Shown in pieces: positions 23,848 through 33,070 of a stretch of 64,000 nt of DNA. The stretch is from Fulvia fulva. Its lineage: Eukaryota > Ascomycota > Dothideomycetes > Mycosphaerellales > Mycosphaerellaceae. Numbering within the stretch: position 1 is the stretch's first letter; every line of letters starts with the position of its first letter. The notes under the pieces were generated by a model, which saw only the letters and a list, made by a program, of their open reading frames with translations, did not search any database and had not been told where the DNA came from. The stretch is from assembly GCF_020509005.1 (NCBI RefSeq), contig NC_063012.1, positions 8,742,001-8,806,000 of the forward strand, read 5' to 3'. The translations under genes were made by a program, and so were the position numbers.

Positions 23848-24262
23848 TATTATAGTCTCCCTATAGATTATATAGAAGGTAGGGATAGAAGAGCCTTAGA
23901 GTGCTTAGAAGTCGTTAAGAAGTGAAAGTCTAGCTTAGTATATAAGCGCTAAGAATTATATACCCCGTAACATTTACTACGGGACCCTAGAAGAAGTACG
24001 TAGAAGACTTAGAACGTAGGGCAGGTTAGAATAAGGTTTTGAGCAAAGCTACTAAGCGCGGCTTCGTACGGGCTAGCCCTATTAATATGGGGACACGTAC
24101 TCGTAAGGGTCGCGTATAAGTATCCGGCCTTCCCTAGGCCTCTCTTACTTTCTTCGTCTTTCGTTTTATATAGTAATTATACTATACCCTTTATATCTAC
24201 ACTTCGTACCTACATTCTCGCTTTCACTCTTACATCTTATAGGCCAGGCTCTCGCCCTAATA
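23848..24262 (+). repeat. Gypsy D2 3' LTR (415 bp)
   Basis: Starts tattatag (RIP-altered tgttatgg) and ends ctaata. It has the same internal deletion as the left LTR relative to the 520-bp solo LTR. The seven-G polypurine tract is at 23837-23843. Confidence 0.9.
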
Positions 24263-24477
24263 AGAAGGCCTATATACCTTCGTTAGAACCTCCGGTAACT
24301 CTTAGCTAGCTCTAATACTAGTAAACGACTCGAACCTCGATAAGGATATAACTAAAACTTATGACCTTGTTCGTAACCTTACTCGTAACGTTATACTTGC
24401 TTTACTTAATACTAAGAACCTTGACCTTAGGTGCCTTAATACCTTAAGATTTCGACTTCGAGTCGACCTTAACCTTA
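24263..24477. other. Unassigned RIP-damaged sequence between D2 and Copia-B
   Basis: About 215 bp with many TpA and several cgtaacctta-like direct repeats near 24360-24400. A plus-strand frame (KKAYIPSLEPPV...) can be read with a few stops, but I recognise no family. Before Copia-B inserted this was contiguous with 54272. Confidence 0.4.
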
Positions 24478-24482
24478 ATTTT
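24478..24482. repeat. 5-bp TSD of Copia-B (left copy)
   Basis: atttt directly before the left LTR, repeated at 54267-54271 directly after the right LTR, 29.8 kb away. This shows that everything between belongs to one insertion plus later nested ones. Confidence 0.9.
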
Positions 24483-24717
24483 TGTTAAATAGGTACGGGT
24501 AGATAGTAGCGGAGTAGAGTAAGAGATTAATCTTCAACTGACTAATAGCACGAGCATATAGCAATATATTAGGAACTAATATATTGATTATATTAGATGT
24601 CTATCTAAGCTAAAGGGGAGAGAAGGTATCTCCCTATAAGCTAAGTTATCGTAGATGCCTTAGGCTACTAGATCACTTCCTAATTATTAACTCTCTTTAA
24701 GATGCTACATCTTAACA
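24483..24717 (-). repeat. Copia-B 3' LTR (235 bp)
   Basis: tgttaaatagg...cttaaca, same length as the partner at 54032-54266, differing at RIP-type and a few other sites. Confidence 0.92.
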
Positions 24718-26296
24718 CTCCTACTTATCTCGTATAGGAGGTTATAGTCTGCTCACTTCCTGTTAATAGTACTTAGACCTTTTTATAACAGGTTTAGCTA
24801 GCTTATAAACCTCTAGAAGTATAGACTAGTCTTTAGTTTTGTAAACCCGTCTATAACTATCTTAGAGGTTAATGTGTACTTAATAGTAATAAGCCTCCTC
24901 TACTAAAGTTTCCTAATAGCGTTATAGGCAATGTCAATGTACTTCGACTTGTTATAAACATATATATCTTTTACTAGGGTAAGGGCAGCTTGATTATCAC
25001 CTCTTAATTAGACTGGTCTCAAATTTGATATAGTCTCCTAGTTTCTAGTGATTCTTAGTTAATAGGAACAGTCTCCTACTAACTCTAGACAATCTATTTC
25101 TCTTAGTAGTAAAGCTAGGAATTGGGACTACTTCGTATATATATTTATAGCTATATATTCAGCCTCTATTATAGATGTTGCTACAGACTTTTACTTCTTA
25201 CTTATCTAAGAAACTAGTGCCCTATAGAGGAAGAAGACATACCTAAGGATTAAGACTCTATCTGCTTTGTCTATTATATAATCAGAATTATAGTATCTAA
25301 TAAGGTGTCCTTTTCTAGACTTTAAGAACTAAAGTCCTAGATCAGGGTATGATCTTAGGTACCTAGTAATCTTCTTTAAAGCCTTTATGTAGTAGGTGGA
25401 TAGGTCACTTATAAATGAGCTCATCCTTCCTAGGGCAAAAGTAATGTCTAGCCTTATAATTGTTACTAGCTACATCTAAGTACTATTGATACTCTAGTAC
25501 TCTGCTTTGTCACACCTCTTATCTATATAGCTTGAAGGTTTGAGGGCCTTATAGCTGTCTATAGGTGAGTGTGTAGGTGCTACCTTCTTATAGTTCATTC
25601 CTATCTTAGCTAGGCTGTCCCTAACAAAGTGTCCTTAGTCAAGTTTTAGGATTCCTCTCTTCCTATCCCTTGTAACTCTTATGCTAAGGATCTTTTCAGG
25701 TTCACCTAGATCTTTAATCTTGAAGATCTTACTAAGTTCTCTTTTGAACTAGAGAATATCTATTAACTTTAGTGTAGTAATTAGAATGTTATCTATATAT
25801 ATAAGGATTATGATCTCCCTCTTCTTATAGATAAGTAGGTATAGATCCACTTCTAACTATATAAATCTAATCTCTCTAAGCTTTAATATATAGAGTTGAT
25901 TCCAATCTCTAGCTACTTACTTAAGTCTATATAAGCTTTTAAGGATTTTGAACACTATATTTAGTAGAAGCTCAACTCCTAGTAGTAGTAACATAAAGAT
26001 GTCTTTATAGAGGGTGCTTTCTATAAATGTATTGTTCATATCTACTTAGTAAAGATGAAGATCCTTCTTATACACAATAGCTATAAGCACCCTAAGGGTG
26101 TCCTATCTTACTATAGGTGCAAATGTCTCTATAAAGTCAATACCAAACTTCTATAAGAAGTCCCTTATAACTAGTCTAGCCTTGAACTTTTCAATAGCTC
26201 TACTAATGCTTCTCTTAATATTAAAGACCTATCTTGATGTAACTAGATTTGCTCCTTTTAGTAGAATACAATTTTCCTAGGTGTTATTACTCTATA
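24718..26296 (-). pseudogene. Copia-B reverse transcriptase-RNase H relic
   Basis: The minus strand around 26060-25670 reads KILKSLYRLK (for SLYGLK), then IYID near the catalytic aspartates (degraded YVDD), ELSKIFKIKDLGEPEKIL and VTRDRKRGILKL, all hallmarks of a Copia RT. Stops are of RIP type. The 3' end adjoins the LTR with a short purine stretch. Confidence 0.9.
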
Positions 26297-26553
26297 GAGC
26301 ATCTAGTTCCTTTTAGATTGCTTCCTTCTAAAGATGTCCCCATTTCTTATTATTTATAGCATCCTTATAGGATTTTGGAATTAGGACCTCTTGCTTATAT
26401 ATAATAGCTTCTATAGTTACTATAAAGGCCATTTCCTTAACTTCTTCTAGGAATTCGCTATCCTATAGTATTGAACTATCTACTGATTATATAGCTATAT
26501 AGAAAGCTTAGTGAAAAGTAGTAAGGTTCTCTAAGAGGTCTATTACTTCTCCT
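26297..26553 (-). repeat. 312-bp duplicated Copia-B segment, copy X1 (first part)
   Basis: Starts gagcatctagttcc and corresponds to 33591-33847. X1 continues at 33016-33070 after the Copia-C insertion; total 257+55 = 312 bp, the same as X2 (33591-33902). The copies differ only by a few transitions. Its last 6 bases (tctcct, 26548-26553) recur at 33010-33015 as the likely Copia-C TSD. Confidence 0.92.
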
Positions 26554-26579
26554 ATCACGTTAGAAGTGTGGGAAGTTAT
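26554..26579. other. 26 bp of extra sequence between TSD and left LTR of Copia-C
   Basis: atcacgttagaagtgtggga and six more bases occur between the target duplication and the TGTACG LTR start. They are not part of the pre-insertion site (compare 33842-33856) and, except for the last six bases (agttat), are not shared with the inner side of the other LTR. It may be a terminal extension left by aberrant reverse transcription or integration. Confidence 0.5.
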
Positions 26580-26759
26580 TGTACGGGCTCATATAGGGTG
26601 TTTCAAAAGCAGGTTGTGTATTGCATGTGTCTATCTAGAATGGACAAGTGTTGCTCTTGAAGAGGCTGCAGGTGACTAATCAGTCACCTGATTCTTAGCG
26701 TACGTGGCCTCAAGTTTTGATGATGGGATGTTGCCCATGTGCACGCTCGGATCGCGACA
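26580..26759 (-). repeat. Copia-C 3' LTR (180-bp TG...CA core)
   Basis: tgtacggg...atcgcgaca, reading identical to 32830-33009. It contains the inverted repeat caggtgact-aatc-agtcacctg at 26669-26690. A purine tract (gctgagggggtg on the minus strand) abuts its inner end as the polypurine tract. Confidence 0.88.
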
Positions 26760-27813
26760 CACCCCCTCAGCTCGTGCGCTGGAGTGAATGAGCTGATTCC
26801 CATGTGATCGCGTGCACCCTGTCATAACTACCCCCCCTATCTATGGCAGTGACGTCAGGCCCTCGGTGTTGCTGCTGCTGCAGTGAGGGTAAGTCAGCTG
26901 TTTCAAGTGAAGTGAGGTGAGGTGAGTGAGGTGAGCTTTGTACCCCTTCCCTCATTCCTCACTTTCACTGCTGCCATTGTTACCTATATAATAAAGCATA
27001 GAATGTGTGACTGTTGCCGGTGAGATGGCTCAGGTGATGGTCCCGTTGCACGGACTTTCACTTGAGTGTGCAATCATCTCACCCACCGGCAAACATCAGA
27101 GGTCCTGAGTTCAATCCAGGGGTAGCCTTAGTCCTATCGTATGCTTAAACATATATTGTCGTCCGCTCAACTTATTGAATTGTCCGATAATTGCTCTGTG
27201 CCAAGTTATTTCGCTCCGGCGAATGGTGAGAGAGCTCGCTCTGCCCCTGGGGAGTATGAGATACTAGTCAGTGGCGCAATGCACTGGGCTGTCTACGACA
27301 GAGCTTGCACCATGTGAGGTGTAATGGGGCTCCAATGGGTAACACCGGAGCAACGGTATCGGAAAGTTGAAAAGGCACCTTCGGGGTGCCTTGCTTTCTG
27401 CACTTTTAAAGGTCCATCACCTCAGGGTGGTGACACCTTTTTGTTTTGGGCAAGTGTGTGCTATGTGTGAGGTGCGAAAGCAGCGGATGATGTGGTGACA
27501 AGGTGGTAGTGTTGTAGCTAGCAGCAAGTTGGAGGCGTTTCTCGCTTTCTGATTGGACGCGCTGCTGCTAGTGACAGGGGTGTTTCTCGCCCTTGCGCTG
27601 TTAGCCAATGGGAGTCCGAGAAACACCTGTTGATGATGGTGCCAGGGCCGCACCGGTGAATGGTGGATGCTTTGCCCTGGCCTCGTTGTTTAAGCATTGG
27701 TCGCTGCTGGTGGCCGTGTTTTGCGCCTGCTGGCGCTTCCAGAGAGGTGTCCGTAAAGATGAAGCCGTTCGGTGTTCGTTTCGAGATGAGGTGAGGCCGC
27801 TGCTGCGGGCTTC
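26760..27813 (-). other. Copia-C 3' non-coding region
   Basis: 1054 bp between the LTR and the polyprotein stop, unusually long for a Copia element. It holds a GTGAG-rich repeat stretch at about 26906-26935 and a tRNA-like Pol III module from 27017 on the plus strand. No open frame worth reporting. Confidence 0.7.
27017..27407 (+). ncRNA. tRNA-derived (SINE-like) Pol III module inside Copia-C
   Basis: Plus strand, opposite to the element. Box A-like TGGCTCAGGTG at 27027-27037 (consensus TGGCNNAGTGG) and box B-like GAGTTCAATCC at 27107-27117 (consensus GGTTCGANTCC). Between them gccggtg (27017) pairs with caccggc and ttgcac with gtgcaa. Downstream is a strong hairpin, aaggcacc-ttcgg-ggtgcctt (27372-27392), then TTTT at 27404-27407, a possible Pol III stop. 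The 5' and 3' ends do not close into a standard acceptor stem, so this is not a functional tRNA gene. A captured SINE or a structured element RNA would fit. Ends are approximate. Confidence 0.45.
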
Positions 27814-30800
27814 TCAGGCGTCTGTTGGCCCGTTACCTCCTGATGCGGCTGCAGAGGGCACTGAGGTGCGTGGGTCCACGCCTTCCTCAGCCATATTGAG
27901 CAGCTTGACGAAGTGCTTGTGCTTCTGTGGTGGAAGCAGCTTGGTCAGCCCGTCTGCAGGCATGTCGTTGGTGCTGAGATACTTGATCTCAATGTCTCCG
28001 CGCTGGTCTCGCTGTCGGAGCCAGTGGTGGTGGATGTCAACGTGGCGTAGCTTCGTGTCAAGCTTTTGCCCTTGTTGGTTGACAAGGCGGATGGTCTGCG
28101 TGTTGTCGCAGTACAAGTGGGTGCGCTGATTGAACTGAAGGTGTATCTCAGCGAAGACTCGTTCCCACTGTATGAGCTCTGAGGCGGCTTGCGAAAGCCC
28201 GAGTAGCTCAGCCTCTGTTGAGGACTTGGTGACAGTGATTTGTTTAGATGCCTTATAATCCACTGGTCCACCGAACAGCATGAAGACCCAGCCATTTGAG
28301 CTGGTCCTGTCATTATTCATGCCGTAGGACGCGTCCGATGCTCCAAAGAACTCGTGGTTGCTACCGAGGTGCTCTGGTTGGCTGTGAAGGCCAGTGATGT
28401 GTTTGCTGGCGCCATATACAAGGCAGAGGTTCTTGGTCTCCAGGAGATAGCGCAAGCACTGATCTGCAAGCTTGAGGTGTGTCTCAGTTGGCTTGGTCAG
28501 ATACTGCGATAGCATGGACAAGGAAAAGGCGATGTCAGGCCGCGTGTGTGTGGCGGCGAAGTTGAGGGATCCTATACGTTGTTGGTACGTAAGGATGGCG
28601 ATAGAGGTGGGTTGATGACCCTCTGGAACGGTCCAATCAAGGTGTTGATCTACTGGCACTGTCGTTTTGCGTGCATTCGTGGATATGCTGAATTTGGCGG
28701 CTAGCTTCTCAATGTAGTCTTCTTGAGAGAGCCACAGCAAGCGCTTGTTTCTGTCGCGCGTAACCTTGATTCCTAGGAACCAGGAGAGATCACCGAGCTC
28801 GTGCATCTCGTACTTGGCAAGCAGCCGCTGCTTGATGTTGGCAGCATGGGCCTTGTGCTTGCGGTGGTAGAGCATAACCAGGTCGTCAACGTAAAAGAAG
28901 AACATAACCTTGTTGTCATGGTAGATGCATTCGGAGTCCGACAGGGGTACTAGTCCAAGGGAGGCCAGCGTCTCGGTTAGGGAGTTGTACCACAATAAAG
29001 GGGACTCCTTCAGACCGTAGAGGGCCTTGACCAGCTTGAGGGCGTGTCCATGGGATGGCCTGTCGATTCCAGGAGGTGGTTGCAGATACATGGTGTATGG
29101 CAGGTCCGAGTTCAGGAAGGCGTTGACAACATCGAATTGTTCGGCTTCTAGGTCGAAGCTCGCGGCCATAGCACAGCAGAGGCGGAACATGCTTGCTGGC
29201 AGTGTGGCGGCGTATGTGTCTAAGTGTGTTCCTTGCAAATCGCCTCTTGCGCATAGCCTAGCCTTGAAGCTCTTCAGCATGCCGTGCTCGTCCAGTTTGT
29301 ATTTGTACACCCACTTGAGCGGCAGTAGTGGCTGAAGTCCCTCCTCTTGCTGAGCATCCTGATCCTTCTCTTCCTTTGTTGCCCATCTGAATGTGCCTGT
29401 TGCCAGGGCTTTGGCAAACTCCTTGGCCATAGCTTCGATCCACTGTTGGGAGAAGCGGTGTTTCATAGCGGCTCGGTAGTTAGAAGGTTCGGGCGGAAGG
29501 TCATCGCGGTGCATAGAGGTAGTGGTGTTGACACGCCTTAGAGGGCTGTTGCCTCTTCGTGTAGGGCTTCGATCGCTCTTGTCGCGATAGGCGCGTGTTC
29601 TGGGTCGTATGCCGGACATCTGGCCGATGATTACATTAGCGACCATGATCTGGTGCAGTGCATAGTGGAAGTAGGCCGTTCGTAGGCGCTTTCCATTCTC
29701 TGTGACTGCATAGTTGGACTCCTCTGGTGTGTAGAGCTCTGGCTCCAGGGGGAAGAGTGGTGTGTTGGACGCGTTGTGTGTTAACGCGTCTTCTGGTGGT
29801 GTGAATGTGAATGGATATGGCTCGCGATCAGGGTCCGTGTTGCCCATGATCTCCTCACGGTCTTCTGCGGTGAGGGCATCCATTATCTGCTGCTGCAGGG
29901 TATCGTAGTAGTCAGTGGTGTTGGGTGCTGACTGCTGTGTCTTGTCTTGAGTCACGTGATCTGTTACGTGCTCGATTTGCCGGTCTTTTTGGTTATATGT
30001 TGCTGACTCGCGGTGTTGCGGCCAGTGTGGTTCTTGCCCAAGGAGCTTTTGGTGGGCGTCTCGAGGTTGTTGGGTGTGCGGCTGCTGAGCCTGTTCTTCC
30101 ACCCCCTCGGCCTGTGCTGTGTCTTGCTCGTGATGAGCGACATACAGGTCGTAGTATTGTTCAGGCTCTTCAGCCGGTTCCGCTGTTGCGATGTTCTCGA
30201 CAGGGGTCGTGTACCCTGCTGTCAGGCGTGATGGGTCATAGAACGTGGTCTCATCGAAGAGGACGTCCTTGACTCGCATAACCCTATCTTTTGATGGGTC
30301 CCATACGCGGTAGATGTTAGTGGAGTCGTATCCCACAAGGTAGCCTATGAGCGCTCTCTCTTGGAGTTTCTCGCTCTTGCCAGGCTGATCTGGTCCATGG
30401 ATGAACACGTATGCAAGGGAGCCATACACCACCATGTGACCCACGTTCGGAATTCGTCCTGTTGCCAATTCGAATGGGGTCTTCCAGCCCTTTGACTGGA
30501 TAGGGGATCGCCAGAGGATGTACGCCGCTGCTGCAGTGCATTCTGGCCAAAGCTTTTCCGGCAATCGTGCGTGGATGCGAATGGTTCTGCTCATGGTGAT
30601 GATCAGAGCTCCAGCTCTTTCTGCTGGGTCCTGCGCAGGCGCGTATTCCGCGGTTGCGTGCCATTCAATCTTGTTGTTGTTGATGACTGAGCGAAACACC
30701 TTCCCAATGGCGGGCTCGTTGTCGCTGTAGAAGCATACGAACCTGCGACCAATGAAGTTGATGAAGCTCAGCAGGCTGTTGAAGCAAGCCAACACCGATT

Positions 30801-32787
30801 GCTGATCCCTGTTCTTGATGGTGAACTGGAAGTGTCCATGGGTATCCAGATCGTAGAAGTGGACGAGGTACCTGTCACCGTTGTAGGCGACAGTGAATTC
30901 TGCCAAGTCCATGGCCATGTGGCCGTATGGGGTCATCACCCTGATGGGCTGAGACCGATTGTGCACCTTGTGAGCTTTGCTAAGCCCACATGCTCTGCAA
31001 TGTGCAGTGAGGGGTGCGCTTGGACCATCGTTAATGATCACCCCCTCAACTCTGAGCGGCAACTGCTTGATGCGTTCAGCGCCAATGTGACCAAAGATTT
31101 GATGCCACTGGCGGCCAGAGAGCTTTCGGTGTTTGATGGGGGTCCTGCTGGACGTAGCTGCACCTTGAGTGCCCCCAGTGCTGTTCATGACTGCGAGAAC
31201 GGTGCGATCACCATCCTCTTGAGCAGTTGGAGATGCTGCGCTGTTGGCAGGTTCATCGCCGATGTTTGCACCCCTGCCAATAGTGCTGATGAAGTGCGCG
31301 TTGCGCATCTTTTCAGTGACCTTCGGCAGTACTAGGCCCTCTTTTGTAGGCCATTGGTAAATGATGGGTGACTTAGGTGGTGTGACCACCTTGAAGAAAG
31401 GGATTGTACCAGTAGGGCGGTGTAGGTCCATCAATTTAGTGTCGTTGTGCCACATTGAATTGCTGCGTCCGTGCCACCAGAGTCCGGCTCTTTCCATGCG
31501 TGTGTGAGAGATGACGTTCACATGAAAGCCTGGGCAGTAAGCCACATCCAGCAAGGTGAATGAATGGCCCCCAATTGACATATGAACGCGCCCTAACGCT
31601 GCAATTGGAAAGGTGGTTGTTCCAGCCTGGATTTCTGAGGTGGTGAGGCGCTCTGCAATGAACTCTACACCCTCCTGGTCATGATGATTGATCACATGAG
31701 TGTCTGAACAGTTATCATACACCCAGCAATCCCTGAAGTTGACGCTCAACTTGCTAATTGAGCTAGAAAGAACAGTAAGGCCAACAAAGCCCTTATCGCT
31801 TGGTGATGCCTTCTTCGCATCAGCAATAGCCTTGTCACGTTCCTGGTCCTTGCGATTGTTGCGATTCAACACGCCAAGCAGACGCTCGCCGTCGTCGCTC
31901 AAGCAGTAGTTGATGAAGTTTTTCCAGTACTTCTTCCACTGCTCTGAGCGCTGATCCTTTGCTGGGCGCTTGTCGGGGTTGATCACATCGCATGAGAACA
32001 GGCCCTTGTGACAGGTGTCCTTGGGCTCGCCGGTGATGTTCCAGCAGCCGCTTGGCCTGTTGTTGTCCTTGTCTTTGTTCTTGTCGCCGCGGCTGCTGCC
32101 ACGACCCTTGTCACCGCGGCTGTTGCCACGGTTGTCACCACGGCTGCTGCCACGGTCACCCTCCTTTTGACCAGCACCTGTGGGTGCTGTTTCATCCTCT
32201 GCTTCTGCTGAGGTTTCTCCGGAGAAGGTTGCGAAGACTGATCGACCGTTGGTTGTTGCTGGTGCGGTGTCGCGTATCCATTCGAGGTAACGCTCAGTAA
32301 GCTTTTGTAGTGACATTTTGTCACGCTTCCACTCGTTGTATAGAGAAGCACCGTAGGCTGGAGCCTGCTTCTGCTGAATAGCAAGTAGGAAGTGTCTACT
32401 AAGGTCGTCGTACTCGGCGTGGTTGCACTTAAGCATCTTGGTCTGCAAAACTAACCAGTCTGAGCACCAGTCATCGATTCTGCGTGCGCTAGCCTTCTGA
32501 AGCCTAGACAGCTCAAGCGTGAGCTGCCGCTTACGCAGCATATCGTCTGGACCATACTGATCCTTGAGAGCCTGGTATTTCGCTCTGAGGGTGTTCTGGC
32601 CGTGCATTAGCTCTTGCCCTAGCTCTGTCGTCGTACGGATGAGGTAGGTAATGAGCTTTGATCGCGCAGCAGCAAAGATGTCGTACATCCGTTGCCTTCG
32701 GTCTGCGTCTGTTTGTCGTAGCTTGATGAGATCTCTTGATGTAGCGTCTCCTGCCGTGTACGCTTGTTGGATTTCCTCAAACGTCAA
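27814..32787 (-). CDS. Copia-C gag-pol polyprotein (1657 aa, uninterrupted)
   Basis: A single frame encodes all functions needed for retrotransposition. Order: gag (1-~250) ending in an Arg/Gly/Ser-rich stretch (about 212-236) and an atypical Cys/His cluster (C248, C259, H260, C266); protease with D-N-C at 358-360 and LLDVAYCPG at 412-420; integrase with HHCC H562/H567/C597/C600 and acidic residues D627, D689 and E723; a 250-aa low-complexity linker; RT with YVDD at 1299-1302; RNase H with D1485, E1525 and D1561. The start is uncertain: the coordinate given is a TTG, the frame stays open upstream to a TGA in the LTR with no ATG, and the first in-frame ATG is codon 34 (32688). A CTG at 32817-32815, followed by SNEPTEPTH, is the best upstream candidate. 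Other long ORFs here are shadows. Confidence 0.93.
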   Translation of the reverse strand: MTFEEIQQAYTAGDATSRDLIKLRQTDADRRQRMYDIFAAARSKLITYLIRTTTELGQELMHGQNTLRAKYQALKDQYGPDDMLRKRQLTLELSRLQKASARRIDDWCSDWLVLQTKMLKCNHAEYDDLSRHFLLAIQQKQAPAYGASLYNEWKRDKMSLQKLTERYLEWIRDTAPATTNGRSVFATFSGETSAEAEDETAPTGAGQKEGDRGSSRGDNRGNSRGDKGRGSSRGDKNKDKDNNRPSGCWNITGEPKDTCHKGLFSCDVINPDKRPAKDQRSEQWKKYWKNFINYCLSDDGERLLGVLNRNNRKDQERDKAIADAKKASPSDKGFVGLTVLSSSISKLSVNFRDCWVYDNCSDTHVINHHDQEGVEFIAERLTTSEIQAGTTTFPIAALGRVHMSIGGHSFTLLDVAYCPGFHVNVISHTRMERAGLWWHGRSNSMWHNDTKLMDLHRPTGTIPFFKVVTPPKSPIIYQWPTKEGLVLPKVTEKMRNAHFISTIGRGANIGDEPANSAASPTAQEDGDRTVLAVMNSTGGTQGAATSSRTPIKHRKLSGRQWHQIFGHIGAERIKQLPLRVEGVIINDGPSAPLTAHCRACGLSKAHKVHNRSQPIRVMTPYGHMAMDLAEFTVAYNGDRYLVHFYDLDTHGHFQFTIKNRDQQSVLACFNSLLSFINFIGRRFVCFYSDNEPAIGKVFRSVINNNKIEWHATAEYAPAQDPAERAGALIITMSRTIRIHARLPEKLWPECTAAAAYILWRSPIQSKGWKTPFELATGRIPNVGHMVVYGSLAYVFIHGPDQPGKSEKLQERALIGYLVGYDSTNIYRVWDPSKDRVMRVKDVLFDETTFYDPSRLTAGYTTPVENIATAEPAEEPEQYYDLYVAHHEQDTAQAEGVEEQAQQPHTQQPRDAHQKLLGQEPHWPQHRESATYNQKDRQIEHVTDHVTQDKTQQSAPNTTDYYDTLQQQIMDALTAEDREEIMGNTDPDREPYPFTFTPPEDALTHNASNTPLFPLEPELYTPEESNYAVTENGKRLRTAYFHYALHQIMVANVIIGQMSGIRPRTRAYRDKSDRSPTRRGNSPLRRVNTTTSMHRDDLPPEPSNYRAAMKHRFSQQWIEAMAKEFAKALATGTFRWATKEEKDQDAQQEEGLQPLLPLKWVYKYKLDEHGMLKSFKARLCARGDLQGTHLDTYAATLPASMFRLCCAMAASFDLEAEQFDVVNAFLNSDLPYTMYLQPPPGIDRPSHGHALKLVKALYGLKESPLLWYNSLTETLASLGLVPLSDSECIYHDNKVMFFFYVDDLVMLYHRKHKAHAANIKQRLLAKYEMHELGDLSWFLGIKVTRDRNKRLLWLSQEDYIEKLAAKFSISTNARKTTVPVDQHLDWTVPEGHQPTSIAILTYQQRIGSLNFAATHTRPDIAFSLSMLSQYLTKPTETHLKLADQCLRYLLETKNLCLVYGASKHITGLHSQPEHLGSNHEFFGASDASYGMNNDRTSSNGWVFMLFGGPVDYKASKQITVTKSSTEAELLGLSQAASELIQWERVFAEIHLQFNQRTHLYCDNTQTIRLVNQQGQKLDTKLRHVDIHHHWLRQRDQRGDIEIKYLSTNDMPADGLTKLLPPQKHKHFVKLLNMAEEGVDPRTSVPSAAASGGNGPTDA

Positions 32788-32829
32788 GTGAGTAGGCTCT
32801 GTTGGCTCGTTACTCAGTTGGTGAGTTAT

Positions 32830-33009
32830 TGTACGGGCTCATATAGGGTGTTTCAAAAGCAGGTTGTGTATTGCATGTGTCTATCTAGAATGGACAAGTG
32901 TTGCTCTTGAAGAGGCTGCAGGTGACTAATCAGTCACCTGATTCTTAGCGTACGTGGCCTCAAGTTTTGATGATGGGATGTTGCCCATGTGCACGCTCGG
33001 ATCGCGACA
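32830..33009 (-). repeat. Copia-C 5' LTR (180-bp core)
   Basis: Reads identical to 26580-26759. The inner flank continues into the polyprotein frame within about 10 nt, leaving almost no leader. No canonical tRNA primer complement (TGG...) follows the LTR. Confidence 0.88.
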
Positions 33010-33015
33010 TCTCCT

Positions 33016-33070
33016 ACTTTAGTAGTTAGTTCGGGCCTAGGGACTATAGATTTTAGGGCTTTCTGTTTCA
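33016..33070 (-). repeat. 312-bp duplicated Copia-B segment, copy X1 (end)
   Basis: Last 55 bp of X1, corresponding to 33848-33902. It keeps C or G at sites that are T or A in X2 (for example gggctttctgtttca versus gggttttctatttca). It ends in tttca directly against the solo LTR. Confidence 0.9.

Larger units (their letters stand above)
18227..24262 (+). mobile_element. Gypsy D2: RIP-damaged chromovirus, 5' LTR truncated
   Basis: Second copy of the D family, collinear with D1 over its internal region but with more CpA to TpA changes in many blocks. It has a truncated left LTR, gag, pol, a polypurine tract and a 415-bp right LTR. Stretches such as 18841-19275 and 20881-21190 read the same as D1, retained CpA sites included, while neighbouring stretches differ at RIP sites. 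No TSD can be checked because the left end is missing. Confidence 0.92.
26574..33009 (-). mobile_element. Copia-C: undamaged Ty1/Copia retrotransposon
   Basis: About 6.4 kb, minus strand. The terminal repeats appear identical over 186 bp (TG...CA core 180 bp), and there is one uninterrupted gag-pol frame plus a 1.05-kb 3' non-coding region holding a tRNA-like module. It sits inside RIP-saturated Copia-B yet shows no RIP, so it inserted after RIP acted on this locus. It belongs to the same family as the RIP'd Copia-A relic in this window. Confidence 0.93.

Noticed and set aside
27608..28129. Plus-strand ORF of 173 codons over the Copia-C 3' end
   Set aside because: Mostly opposite the polyprotein C terminus; Trp/Arg/Ser-rich without motifs. 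The sense strand has clear RNase H residues there.
30799..31335. Plus-strand ORF of 178 codons within Copia-C
   Set aside because: Shadow of the integrase coding region on the minus strand; no domain, and broken in the Copia-A relic.
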